From assembly GCA_937967425.1 (NCBI GenBank), contig CALBST010000097.1, forward strand, positions 1 to 13,253: a DNA stretch of 13,253 bases, in the 5' to 3' direction. A program made the translations under genes and the position numbers. This document shows, one piece after another, positions 1 to 6,705 of the stretch. Below the pieces are notes generated by a model. It was given only the letters and a program-made list of their open reading frames with translations. It did no database searches and was not told the origin of the DNA. This DNA is from an uncultured Caulobacteraceae bacterium (GTDB taxonomy: Bacteria > Pseudomonadota > Alphaproteobacteria > Caulobacterales > TH1-2). How positions within the stretch are numbered: the first letter of the stretch is position 1; every line of letters begins with the position of its first letter.

Positions 1-542
1 GAGACGACGATGTTGCCGCGCTGGCGGTCCATCTTCAGGATCGCGAACGGCTGCACGATGTTCATCAGCGGGCCGACGTCGCGAACCGGACGGATGTCCA
101 CTTGCGAACCCGGAAGGAACGCGTTGGCGCCGCCGAGGTCGACAGTGAAGCCGCCCTTCACGCGGCCGACGAGCGCACCGTTGACGGCTTCTTGCGCAGC
201 GAACGACTTCTCGAGCCGCGTCCAGGCTTCTTCGCGGCGCGCCTTCTCGCGGCTGATGACAGCGTCACCGAGCGCGTTTTCGATACGGTCGAGATAAACT
301 TCGACGATGTCGCCCGGCTTCGGTTGGCCGGCGCCGTCGTCGACGAGGAATTCACGGAGCGGGATTCGGCCTTCGGTCTTGAGGCCAATATCGACAACGA
401 CGAAATCGTGTTCGATCGCAACCACGGTGGCCGGCATCACGCGGCCTTCAATCATACCCTTGGAGCCCAGGCTCTGATCGAGCATCGCGGCGAAATCGTC
501 GCGCGTGGGGTTCAAGGATGGGTTTTGCGTTTCAGACGCCAT
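1..542 (-). CDS. rpsA: 30S ribosomal protein S1, N-terminal part (runs off left edge)
   Basis: Ribosomal protein S1 binds mRNA on the 30S subunit and helps load it for initiation. Reading the minus strand from the ATG at 542-540 gives 180 residues open to the window edge, starting MASETQNPSL. Residues about 30-100 form the first S1/OB-like repeat (VVVDIGLKTEGRIPLREF) and about 118-180 the start of the second (GALVGRVKGGFTVDLGG, then AFLPGSQVD), both typical of S1. A full S1 has about 560 residues, so roughly two thirds lies outside. A GGAG 11 nt before the ATG could be the ribosome site. The gene follows cmk on the same strand after a 186-nt leader, the classic cmk-rpsA order. Identity is secure; only the missing C-terminal part is unseen. 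Confidence 0.96.
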   Translation of the reverse strand, partial: MASETQNPSLNPTRDDFAAMLDQSLGSKGMIEGRVMPATVVAIEHDFVVVDIGLKTEGRIPLREFLVDDGAGQPKPGDIVEVYLDRIENALGDAVISREKARREEAWTRLEKSFAAQEAVNGALVGRVKGGFTVDLGGANAFLPGSQVDIRPVRDVGPLMNIVQPFAILKMDRQRGNIVV

Positions 543-571
543 TACGTATTCAACTCCAACATTGATAAGGG

Positions 572-614
572 CCAACCGGTTGGATCCGGCGGTCTCGGCC
601 CCCCAATGGGGCCG
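572..614 (-). promoter_or_regulatory. Structured rpsA leader: perfect palindrome plus GC-rich hairpin
   Basis: Two inverted repeats lie in the rpsA 5' region. CCAACCGGTTGG at 572-583 is a perfect 12-bp palindrome. CGGCCCC (596-602) pairs with GGGGCCG (608-614) around a 5-nt loop. Neither is followed by a T tract, so a simple intrinsic terminator is unlikely. In enterobacteria S1 represses its own mRNA through a structured leader; whether this leader does the same is inference. Confidence 0.4.
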
Positions 615-680
615 TCCTTAGATTTGGCTTAGGTAACGCCAAGCGGCCCGGGGCCAGCTGACCCTCGGGAACGCGGGCTC

Positions 681-709
681 TCTATAGATAGTGAGGTCCT
701 CACCCACAA
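681..709 (-). promoter_or_regulatory. Candidate rpsA promoter with dyad in the spacer
   Basis: On the minus strand TTGTGG (709-704) and TATAGA (686-681) are separated by exactly 17 nt, a reasonable sigma-70-type promoter upstream of rpsA. The spacer contains the inverted repeat GTGAGG-N-CCTCAC (691-703), placed where a bound repressor would block polymerase. It would give a leader of roughly 130 nt. The match is only partial (3/6 and 4/6 to the E. coli consensus), so this is a candidate. Confidence 0.4.
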
Positions 710-728
710 GCGAGGATCGACCCTAAAA

Positions 729-1361
729 TCAGCTCTTTCGGGCCATGGCCGCATCGACGACGCCGATGACGATCCTGGCGGTTTCCGCGATGGACAGGCC
801 GGTCGTATCCACGGCGACCGCGTCCGGGGCCTGGTAGAGTGGGGAATCCTTCCGGCTCATATCCCGCTGATCGCGCTCGGCGATCTGGGCCTGTAATTCC
901 TCAAAGCCGATCTGCTCGCCCCTGGCGCGAAGCTCGGCGAGCCGCCGGCGCGTCCGCTCCTCCAGCGAAGCGGTGACGAAAAGCTTCACGTCAGCGTTGG
1001 GGCAAATCACCGTGCCGATGTCTCGGCCATCAAGCACTGCGCCTTTCGGATCGTTGGCGAACACTTGTTGCGCCCGGCGAAGCACCGCGCGCACCTCGGG
1101 GATCACCGCGACCTTCGATGCGGCAAGCCCGGCGGCGCTTGAGCGGATGCGGTTCTCATCGATGGCGCCAAGGTCCAACGCCTCCGCCGCGGCGACCGCG
1201 GCGTTCACATCCGAGGGATCGCCACCGGCGTCGAGCACAGCCAAGCCAACGGCGCGATAGAGCGAGCCGGTGTCGAGCCGCTTCAATCCGTAATGCTCAG
1301 CTAAGGCCTTCGCGACAGTGCCTTTTCCAGAGGCTGTCGGCCCATCGACCGCGATTATCAT
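729..1361 (-). CDS. cmk: Cytidylate kinase
   Basis: (d)CMP kinase transfers phosphate from ATP to CMP or dCMP, feeding CTP and dCTP synthesis in the cytosol. The 210-residue product has the usual length. Visible motifs are the P-loop GPTASGKGT (residues 7-15), the CMP-binding LDTGSLYRAVG (29-39), the LDGRDIGTVICPNADVKLFV segment (110-129), and the arginine-rich lid RDQRDMSRKDSPL (163-175). The ATG at 1361 puts the P-loop at the expected distance from the N terminus, although no clear Shine-Dalgarno precedes it. It lies upstream of rpsA on the same strand, as in most proteobacteria. aroA, the usual upstream neighbour, is instead about 5.3 kb away with unrelated genes between. Confidence 0.97.
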   Translation of the reverse strand: MIIAVDGPTASGKGTVAKALAEHYGLKRLDTGSLYRAVGLAVLDAGGDPSDVNAAVAAAEALDLGAIDENRIRSSAAGLAASKVAVIPEVRAVLRRAQQVFANDPKGAVLDGRDIGTVICPNADVKLFVTASLEERTRRRLAELRARGEQIGFEELQAQIAERDQRDMSRKDSPLYQAPDAVAVDTTGLSIAETARIVIGVVDAAMARKS

Positions 1362-1483
1362 GGGCGCTGTCTAGCAGAGGCCCGCGCCAAGGCCAGCCGC
1401 TGCTCACGCGGTGAAGCTGCTGTTCTTAACCCGCAGCGATGGTCCGCGCGCGCCTCGGGCCCGAACCTTCCGCCGCGTGCATC

Positions 1484-1520
1484 TTGACATCGCGTCAACT
1501 TCGGCGCGGGATTCAATCCC
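1484..1520 (+). promoter_or_regulatory. Candidate promoter/operator before the monooxygenase gene
   Basis: The 159-nt region between divergent cmk and the monooxygenase holds two dyads. TTGAC-N5-GTCAA (1484-1498) includes a perfect TTGACA -35 hexamer (1484-1489). GGGATT-C-AATCCC (1508-1520) abuts the ATG. No convincing -10 is seen at 16-18 nt. The arrangement resembles an operator over a promoter, but the regulator is not encoded in this window. I see no gene in the rest of 1362-1483. Confidence 0.3.
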
Positions 1521-3023
1521 ATGAGCACAGAGCATTTCGACGTCGTGGTCGTGGGCGCGGGCATCTCCGGCATCGGCGCGGGCTACTTCCTGCAGCGCGA
1601 TTGTCCGAACAAGAGCTACGTCATCCTGGAGAACCGCGCCGACATGGGCGGCACCTGGGATCTCTTTCGCTATCCGGGCATCCGCTCGGATAGCGACATG
1701 TTCACCCTCGGCTATTCGTTCAAACCGTGGACGGAAGAGAAGGCCATCGCCGATGGACCCTCGATCTGGAAATACGTCCATGAGACCGCCGCTGAATACG
1801 GCATCGACAAGCACATCCGCTTCAAGCACCGCGTCGTGCGCGCGAGCTGGTCGTCAGACGACGCGCTCTGGACGGTCGAAGCGGAGCACGAAGGCCAGAC
1901 CAAGCGCTACACCTGCAACTTCTTCCACGTCTGCGCGGGCTACTACAATTACGAGGAAGGCTATCTGCCGAAGTGGGAGGGGACTGACTCCTTCAAAGGT
2001 CAGATCATCCACCCGCAGCATTGGCCCGAAGATCTCGACTACACCGGCAAGCGCGTTGTTGTGATTGGCTCCGGCGCGACCGCCGTCACGCTTGTGCCGT
2101 CGATGACCGACAAAGCCGCGCACGTCACGATGCTCCAGCGCACGCCAACCTACATGGTTTCATTGCCAGCCGAGGATAAGCTCGCGAACTGGGGCCGCAA
2201 AAATCTGCCGCGCCACTTCGCATATGACCTCACGCGCCTGAGGAAGATTATTTTCCAGCAGATTTTCTTCCGCCTCGCGCGCAACCGGCCGGCGAAAACG
2301 CGTGAGCGTTTGCTTGGCCTAGTCCGCGAGCAGCTTGGCCCCGATTTCGATATCGAAACGCACTTTACGCCGCCCTACAATCCTTGGGAGCAGCGGCTCT
2401 GCCTCGTGCCGGACAACGACATGTTCATCGCGATCAAGGAAGGCAAAGCCTCGATCGAAACCGACCACATCGAGCGCTTCACGGAAAAAGGGATCAAGCT
2501 CAAATCGGGCAAGGAGCTTGAGGCGGACATTATCGTCACCGCGACGGGCCTCAATCTTCGTATGCTTGGCGGGGCCGAGATCTTTGTCGACGGCAAGAAG
2601 ATAGAGCCCGGCCAGTGCTACACGTATAAGGGAGCTATGTTCTCGGACGTGCCGAATATGGCTTTCGTGTTTGGCTACACCAACGCTTCGTGGACGCTTC
2701 GCGCGGATCTCATCAACGAATACGCCTGCCGTCTGATCAATTACATGGATATGTATGGCCTCGGCTCCGCCACGCCGCGCCTAGGCGAGGGGCCGCACGA
2801 AGAGAAGCCGTTCGCCGATTTCTCATCCGGCTACTTCCAGCGCGCCAATCATCTGCTGCCGAAGCAAACGAGCAAGGCGCCCTGGAAGCAAAACCAATCG
2901 TACGGCCACGACATCATGGATCTACGCTACGGCCGCATCGAAGACGGCGTGCTTGAGTTCAAGAAGAAGCCGGTCGCGGCGCAGAAGCCCGCGGCGCCAC
3001 GTGAGGCCGTCGCGGCGGAGTAG
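1521..3023 (+). CDS. EthA-like flavin-containing Baeyer-Villiger monooxygenase
   Basis: Predicted FAD- and NADPH-dependent class B monooxygenase that inserts oxygen into ketones or oxidises sulfur or nitrogen centres. The 500 residues contain an N-terminal FAD Rossmann motif GAGISG (12-17), the GGTWDLFRYPGIRSDSDM segment (43-60), the Baeyer-Villiger fingerprint F158-x-G-x3-H164-x3-W168-P, and a second nucleotide-binding motif GSGATA (183-188). By memory the sequence follows mycobacterial EthA closely along its length (for example IIHPQHWPEDLDY, YNPW-QRLCLVP, GYTNASWTL), which oxidises ketones and thioamides. The physiological substrate cannot be read from sequence. The C terminus ends in a Pro/Ala/Lys-rich tail. 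A symporter-type gene follows after 51 nt on the same strand, suggesting one transcription unit. No EthR-type repressor lies beside it. Confidence 0.93.
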   Translation: MSTEHFDVVVVGAGISGIGAGYFLQRDCPNKSYVILENRADMGGTWDLFRYPGIRSDSDMFTLGYSFKPWTEEKAIADGPSIWKYVHETAAEYGIDKHIRFKHRVVRASWSSDDALWTVEAEHEGQTKRYTCNFFHVCAGYYNYEEGYLPKWEGTDSFKGQIIHPQHWPEDLDYTGKRVVVIGSGATAVTLVPSMTDKAAHVTMLQRTPTYMVSLPAEDKLANWGRKNLPRHFAYDLTRLRKIIFQQIFFRLARNRPAKTRERLLGLVREQLGPDFDIETHFTPPYNPWEQRLCLVPDNDMFIAIKEGKASIETDHIERFTEKGIKLKSGKELEADIIVTATGLNLRMLGGAEIFVDGKKIEPGQCYTYKGAMFSDVPNMAFVFGYTNASWTLRADLINEYACRLINYMDMYGLGSATPRLGEGPHEEKPFADFSSGYFQRANHLLPKQTSKAPWKQNQSYGHDIMDLRYGRIEDGVLEFKKKPVAAQKPAAPREAVAAE

Positions 3024-3034
3024 CGCTGCGCTAC
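3020..3034. repeat. Inverted repeat over the monooxygenase stop codon
   Basis: GTAGCGC-T-GCGCTAC is a perfect 7-bp inverted repeat with a single central base, and it includes the TAG stop at 3021-3023. As RNA it would form a short hairpin at the monooxygenase/symporter junction. It lacks a T tract, so it may be a processing or stability element, or chance in a GC-rich genome. Confidence 0.3.
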
Positions 3035-3074
3035 AGCATCGGCTACGACCACGCGCCACTCCCCGAGGTTACGC

Positions 3075-4331
3075 GTGAAAGCCATTTCCATTTTCGTTCT
3101 GCTGGCTCTTGTCGCCGGCCTTGCCGTCGGCGCGCTCATTCGCAGCAGCGCGCCGCAGCTCACAGAGGCCGCCGATATTGCCAGCGCCTTCGGCGGCCTC
3201 TGGCTCAACACTCTGCGCATGACCGTGGTGCCGCTGGTTGTATCGTTGCTCATCACCGCGATCGCCTCGGTCGCGGATACGGCAAAGACCGGCGGCCTCG
3301 TCGCCCGCGCCATTGGCTTGTTCACGCTGCTGTTGTTCTTCGCCGCTACCTACAGCGTGCTCGTGACCAATGGTTGGCTGGCGATTTGGCCGCTTGATCG
3401 CGCAGCGGCGGACGCCTTTATCGCCGGTGTTGGCGATGAAGCCGTCACCATCACCGAACCACCCAGTTTCGTCGCCTGGCTTCAAAGCCTCGCGCCCTAC
3501 AATCCGGTGAAAGCCGCCGCCGAGGACGGCATGCTGGCGCTGGTCGTGTTTTCGATTTTCTTCGGCTTCGCCGCCGCGACGTTGAAGCCGGAGGCGCGAG
3601 CCCAGATCGTCAACTTCTTCCGCGCGGTTTCGGAAGCGATGATCGTGATTGTGCATTGGGTGCTCTTGGCGGGCCCGTTCGGCGTGTTCGCCTTGGCGCT
3701 GGGCGTAGGGCTCCACGCCGGTTTCTCCGCCGCCGGCACGCTCGCTCAGTATGTCGTCATCGTCACCGGTGTGACCGCGGGCTCGACCTTCATCGCTTGG
3801 CTCATCGCCGTCACCTGGGGCGGCCAGCCGATCGCGCGCTTTACCTCCGCCGCGACGCCCGTCTGGGCTATCGCCGCCTCGACGCAATCTTCGCTGGCCT
3901 CGCTGCCTGCCATGCTCGAAGCAGCGTTGCGCGGTTTACAGATTCCGCCCCGCATTGCCGACGTTACGTTGCCTCTCGCGGTGGCGGTGTTCCGCTTCAC
4001 CAGTCCGGTGGCCAATCTCGCGGTTTGCTTCTTCGTGGCGCACCTCTACGGGCTCGAGCCCAGCTTCGTGCAGATTCTAGGTGCGGTGATCGTGGCTTAT
4101 GCCGTCAGCATCGCCGCCGTGGGCTTGCCGGGGCAGATATCGTTCATCGCCTCGATCGCGCCGATCTGCTTGGCGCTCGGCGTGCCGACCGAGGTTCTTG
4201 GCATTCTCATCGCTGTCGAAGTAATCCCCGACATCTTCCGCACGCTCGGCAACGTCACCGGCGATCTGGCCGCCACCTCCATCCTCGCGCGAAATCAACC
4301 ACGCGAAGACGAAGCATCGCCGGCTCCTTAG
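3075..4331 (+). CDS. Dicarboxylate/amino acid:cation symporter family (DAACS/SDF) protein, divergent
   Basis: Inner-membrane secondary transporter of the GltPh/DctA family, which couples uptake of dicarboxylates or acidic or neutral amino acids to cations. The 418-residue length fits. Signs are many hydrophobic segments, NTLRMTVVPLVVSLL (45-59), the HP1-like serine region AASTQSSLASLP (267-278), the HP2-like GLPGQISFIASIAP (350-363), and the TM8 signature PDIFRTLGNVTGD (385-397). The usual TM7 motif NMDG is not present; the aligned stretch reads FRFTSPVANL (306-315). The position of GltPh Asp390 appears to be Glu382, while the Asp394 (Asp386), Arg-Thr and Asn401 (Asn393) equivalents are kept. 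Cation coupling or substrate may thus differ. The start is GTG at 3075 with GAGG 6 nt upstream. It follows the monooxygenase by 51 nt and converges on the kinase with a 1-nt gap. Confidence 0.9.
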   Translation: MKAISIFVLLALVAGLAVGALIRSSAPQLTEAADIASAFGGLWLNTLRMTVVPLVVSLLITAIASVADTAKTGGLVARAIGLFTLLLFFAATYSVLVTNGWLAIWPLDRAAADAFIAGVGDEAVTITEPPSFVAWLQSLAPYNPVKAAAEDGMLALVVFSIFFGFAAATLKPEARAQIVNFFRAVSEAMIVIVHWVLLAGPFGVFALALGVGLHAGFSAAGTLAQYVVIVTGVTAGSTFIAWLIAVTWGGQPIARFTSAATPVWAIAASTQSSLASLPAMLEAALRGLQIPPRIADVTLPLAVAVFRFTSPVANLAVCFFVAHLYGLEPSFVQILGAVIVAYAVSIAAVGLPGQISFIASIAPICLALGVPTEVLGILIAVEVIPDIFRTLGNVTGDLAATSILARNQPREDEASPAP

Positions 4332-4332
4332 C

Positions 4333-6618
4333 TTAAGCGGCGTCGCGCGCGGGCGCGTCGTTGGCGGGGACCGTAAGCTCCAACGGTGCGCGCGCCGGCA
4401 CGCGAAGCGTGAACGCCGAGCCCTGACCAACCGCGCTCTTCAGCGTCACGTCGCCGCCCAGCAAACGCGCCAAGCGCCGCGTGATCGCCAGCCCAAGGCC
4501 AGTGCCGCCGTAGGCGCGTGTGGTGGTCGCGTCGGCTTGGACAAAAGGCTGGAACAGGCGTGTCTGGGCATCTGGCGAGATTCCGATGCCAGTGTCGATG
4601 ACATGGAACGTCACCCATTCCTGATCGCGCTGCGCCACCAATTTGATCTGGCCGTCCTTCGTGAACTTCGCCGCGTTCGACATCAAGTTCAGCAAGCATT
4701 GGCTGAGCTTGAATCCATCCGTCTCCAGCATGCCAAGGCAAGGTTCGGCCTCAACCGTGATTGTCGTGCCGTTCGCCGCCGCCGCCGGCTTCACCGTCGC
4801 CACCGTTTCGGCGATCACCGCGTCGAGATCGACATTGTCCGTCGAAACGATCGCCGCGCCAGCCTCGATCTTCGAGAGATCGAGCACGTCGTTGATCATC
4901 GCCAGCAGGCGATGCGCCGCGCCGTGAATGCGGGTCAGATCGTCGCGATCTTGCTGGTCGCCTCGCTCGTCGGCGTTCTCCATCAGCAATTCGCCATAGC
5001 CGATGATCGCGTTCAGCGGCGTCCGCAGCTCATGACTCATTGTCGCGAGGAATTGCGATTTGGCGACATTAGCTTGCTCAGCCGTTGCGCGCGCCGATTC
5101 AAGCTCCTGGAAGGCCCGTTTGAGTTCGACGTCGCGGCGTTCGATTTCGTCCAGGATATGCGCGAGGCGCTGTGTCGGACCTTGGCGCTTGCCGCCATCA
5201 TTTGCCGGCGTATCCGCGCCGCGGCGGGCAAGAACTTCCTCCGCGCGGCCCACGGCGCGCAGCATTTGCCGGCGGCTGCGATAGATCAAGAACGCGATCA
5301 CCAACAAGCCGACGACGCACCCGCCGGCCAACACCATGGCCAGGGTCATCATTTTCAGCGTTTGCGCTTGCAGCTCGCTTTGGATCGCTTGCGCCTCGGC
5401 GCGCGCTTCTGCCTGCGCTACTTCGCTCTCCATGGTCGCGCGCAACTCGCGCACGCCGGCGTTGAAGCGCGTCATTTGCAGGCGGTCCGCTGCTTCATGC
5501 GCCCGCAACATGGCGGCAAATGCCTCGGCGTAACGGCCTTCCGCGTTGAGAACTTCGGGCTCGATCAAGTCCAGGCGCTCGGTCAGGCCGGGGTCGCCGC
5601 GCTCTGCCGCCATGCGCCGAAGCTCTTGCATTGCCGCGCGCGCTTCCGCCGCCTGCCCAAGCCGCGCGAGGGCGTGAACGCGGTACACCAACAGGCGCGC
5701 CAGGTACTCCACCGGCGCGCCTTCGAACTGACGGGCCTCGTTAGCGCAGTGAAGCGCCGCACCGTAGTCGCCAGCGAGAAAGTGTACGCGCGCGCACAGC
5801 ATGCCGGTAAAGAACTGTTGAGTCGGATCGTCGCCCGCGACGTTGCGGTGGATGCGGGCGAGGCGGATGGATTCGTCCGTGGCGCCAGCCTGAGCAAACA
5901 TGCCAGCGATATTGTTGATGATGACGGAGCCATCTATCGGCCGGCCCGCCTGATGGTCCAGTTCGACGGTGCGCTCAAGGTGAAACAGGGCGGTCTCATA
6001 ATCGCCGACACGCACCGAATTGTAGGCCATCGCATCATGCAGGCCTGAGCGCAGCGCCCGTGTTTCCGGCGTGTCCGGAAGATGTAAGAGGCCCGCGCGA
6101 GCCGCCTCCAATGAGTTCCCGAACATGCCGAGATCAGTCAGGGCATAGGCGCGCAACCGCTCGCCCGCGGCGCGGACATACGGGTCGGTGACATTCGCCA
6201 ACAGCGCCGCCAGGTTGGAGCGCGCGGCGACGTAGTCGCCGTCAAGGGCCGGGGCGTAGGCGCGCAGGACACCGGCCATCGCCGTGAAGCGCGCATTGCC
6301 CTGCAGACGCGCCTCCTGTTCCAAGGTGGCCAGCGAGGCGGCCGCCGCCTCCGCATCAGAAGCCACATAATCATCGGCGGCCATATCGTAGAGCACCATC
6401 AGGCGCGCTTCGCCTCCGAGCGATTGCGCCGTCAGCGCACGCTGACGCTTCACATCGTCGGTGATGATGAGATTGCCGGCCTCGATGCGACGGGCAAGGG
6501 CTTCGCCGCGCACAATCCAATTCGTGTCTTGCGCCGCTTGCTGCTGAGCCTCAGCATTTCCCACAACGCAGACCGCGCACACGCTCGCAATGAGCGCGCG
6601 CAGGTTAAGTGCACGCAT
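4333..6618 (-). CDS. Membrane sensor histidine kinase with exported repeat-rich sensor region
   Basis: Predicted two-component sensor kinase of 761 residues. Residues 1-24 look like a signal peptide ending AEA. Residues about 30-400 are Ala-rich helices with TPR-like pairing (for example [31 protein letters not shown]), so the sensor is probably periplasmic. A coiled stretch (about 395-425) leads into one membrane helix (about 424-446). A cytoplasmic coiled coil (about 490-520) then leads to the HisKA phosphoacceptor H529 in [17 protein letters not shown]. The HATPase domain has N648 (N box), DTGIGI (675-680), the F-box LFQPFVQAD and the G2 box GGTGLGL (704-710). There is no receiver domain and no adjacent response regulator, so its partner is encoded elsewhere. 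It lies 87 nt after aroA on the same strand; AGGTG or GGGG before the ATG could serve as ribosome site. Confidence 0.93.
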   Translation of the reverse strand: MRALNLRALIASVCAVCVVGNAEAQQQAAQDTNWIVRGEALARRIEAGNLIITDDVKRQRALTAQSLGGEARLMVLYDMAADDYVASDAEAAAASLATLEQEARLQGNARFTAMAGVLRAYAPALDGDYVAARSNLAALLANVTDPYVRAAGERLRAYALTDLGMFGNSLEAARAGLLHLPDTPETRALRSGLHDAMAYNSVRVGDYETALFHLERTVELDHQAGRPIDGSVIINNIAGMFAQAGATDESIRLARIHRNVAGDDPTQQFFTGMLCARVHFLAGDYGAALHCANEARQFEGAPVEYLARLLVYRVHALARLGQAAEARAAMQELRRMAAERGDPGLTERLDLIEPEVLNAEGRYAEAFAAMLRAHEAADRLQMTRFNAGVRELRATMESEVAQAEARAEAQAIQSELQAQTLKMMTLAMVLAGGCVVGLLVIAFLIYRSRRQMLRAVGRAEEVLARRGADTPANDGGKRQGPTQRLAHILDEIERRDVELKRAFQELESARATAEQANVAKSQFLATMSHELRTPLNAIIGYGELLMENADERGDQQDRDDLTRIHGAAHRLLAMINDVLDLSKIEAGAAIVSTDNVDLDAVIAETVATVKPAAAANGTTITVEAEPCLGMLETDGFKLSQCLLNLMSNAAKFTKDGQIKLVAQRDQEWVTFHVIDTGIGISPDAQTRLFQPFVQADATTTRAYGGTGLGLAITRRLARLLGGDVTLKSAVGQGSAFTLRVPARAPLELTVPANDAPARDAA

Positions 6619-6705
6619 AGCCCCACACCTTTATTTTGGGGCACCATGCACAATTGCTGTTAACGGAGCGCGTTAAGAGCTTGGTGAAACGCTGGTTAAT
6701 TGCGC
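6619..6705 (-). promoter_or_regulatory. Upstream region of the kinase with TTAA boxes resembling CtrA sites
   Basis: The 87-nt aroA/kinase gap is AT-rich for this genome. On the minus strand TTAACCAG (6699-6692) matches 7 of 8 bases of the Caulobacter CtrA half-site TTAACCAT. Further down are two TTAAC boxes arranged as TTAACG-N5-CGTTAA (6660-6676), two TTAA cores 9 nt apart, whereas the classical CtrA site spaces them by 7. Just before the ATG, GCCCC and GGGGC could pair around a 13-nt loop. Control by CtrA is an inference. Confidence 0.35.

Noticed and set aside
596..614. Rho-independent terminator between cmk and rpsA
   Set aside because: The hairpin is real but no T tract follows on either strand, and it lies inside the rpsA leader.
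1404..1829. Minus-strand frame of 141 codons overlapping the monooxygenase 5' end
   Set aside because: It is antisense to the conserved FAD-binding region and lacks similarity to any family I know.
4537..6048. 500-codon plus-strand open frame opposite the kinase
   Set aside because: It lies entirely antisense to well-supported kinase domains, and its composition (His/Arg/Gln-rich) is typical of antisense frames in GC-rich DNA.
1362..6705. Mobile genetic element or defence island between cmk and aroA
   Set aside because: No transposase, integrase, terminal repeats, target-site duplications or defence genes are visible; the genes are ordinary metabolic, transport and sensory genes.
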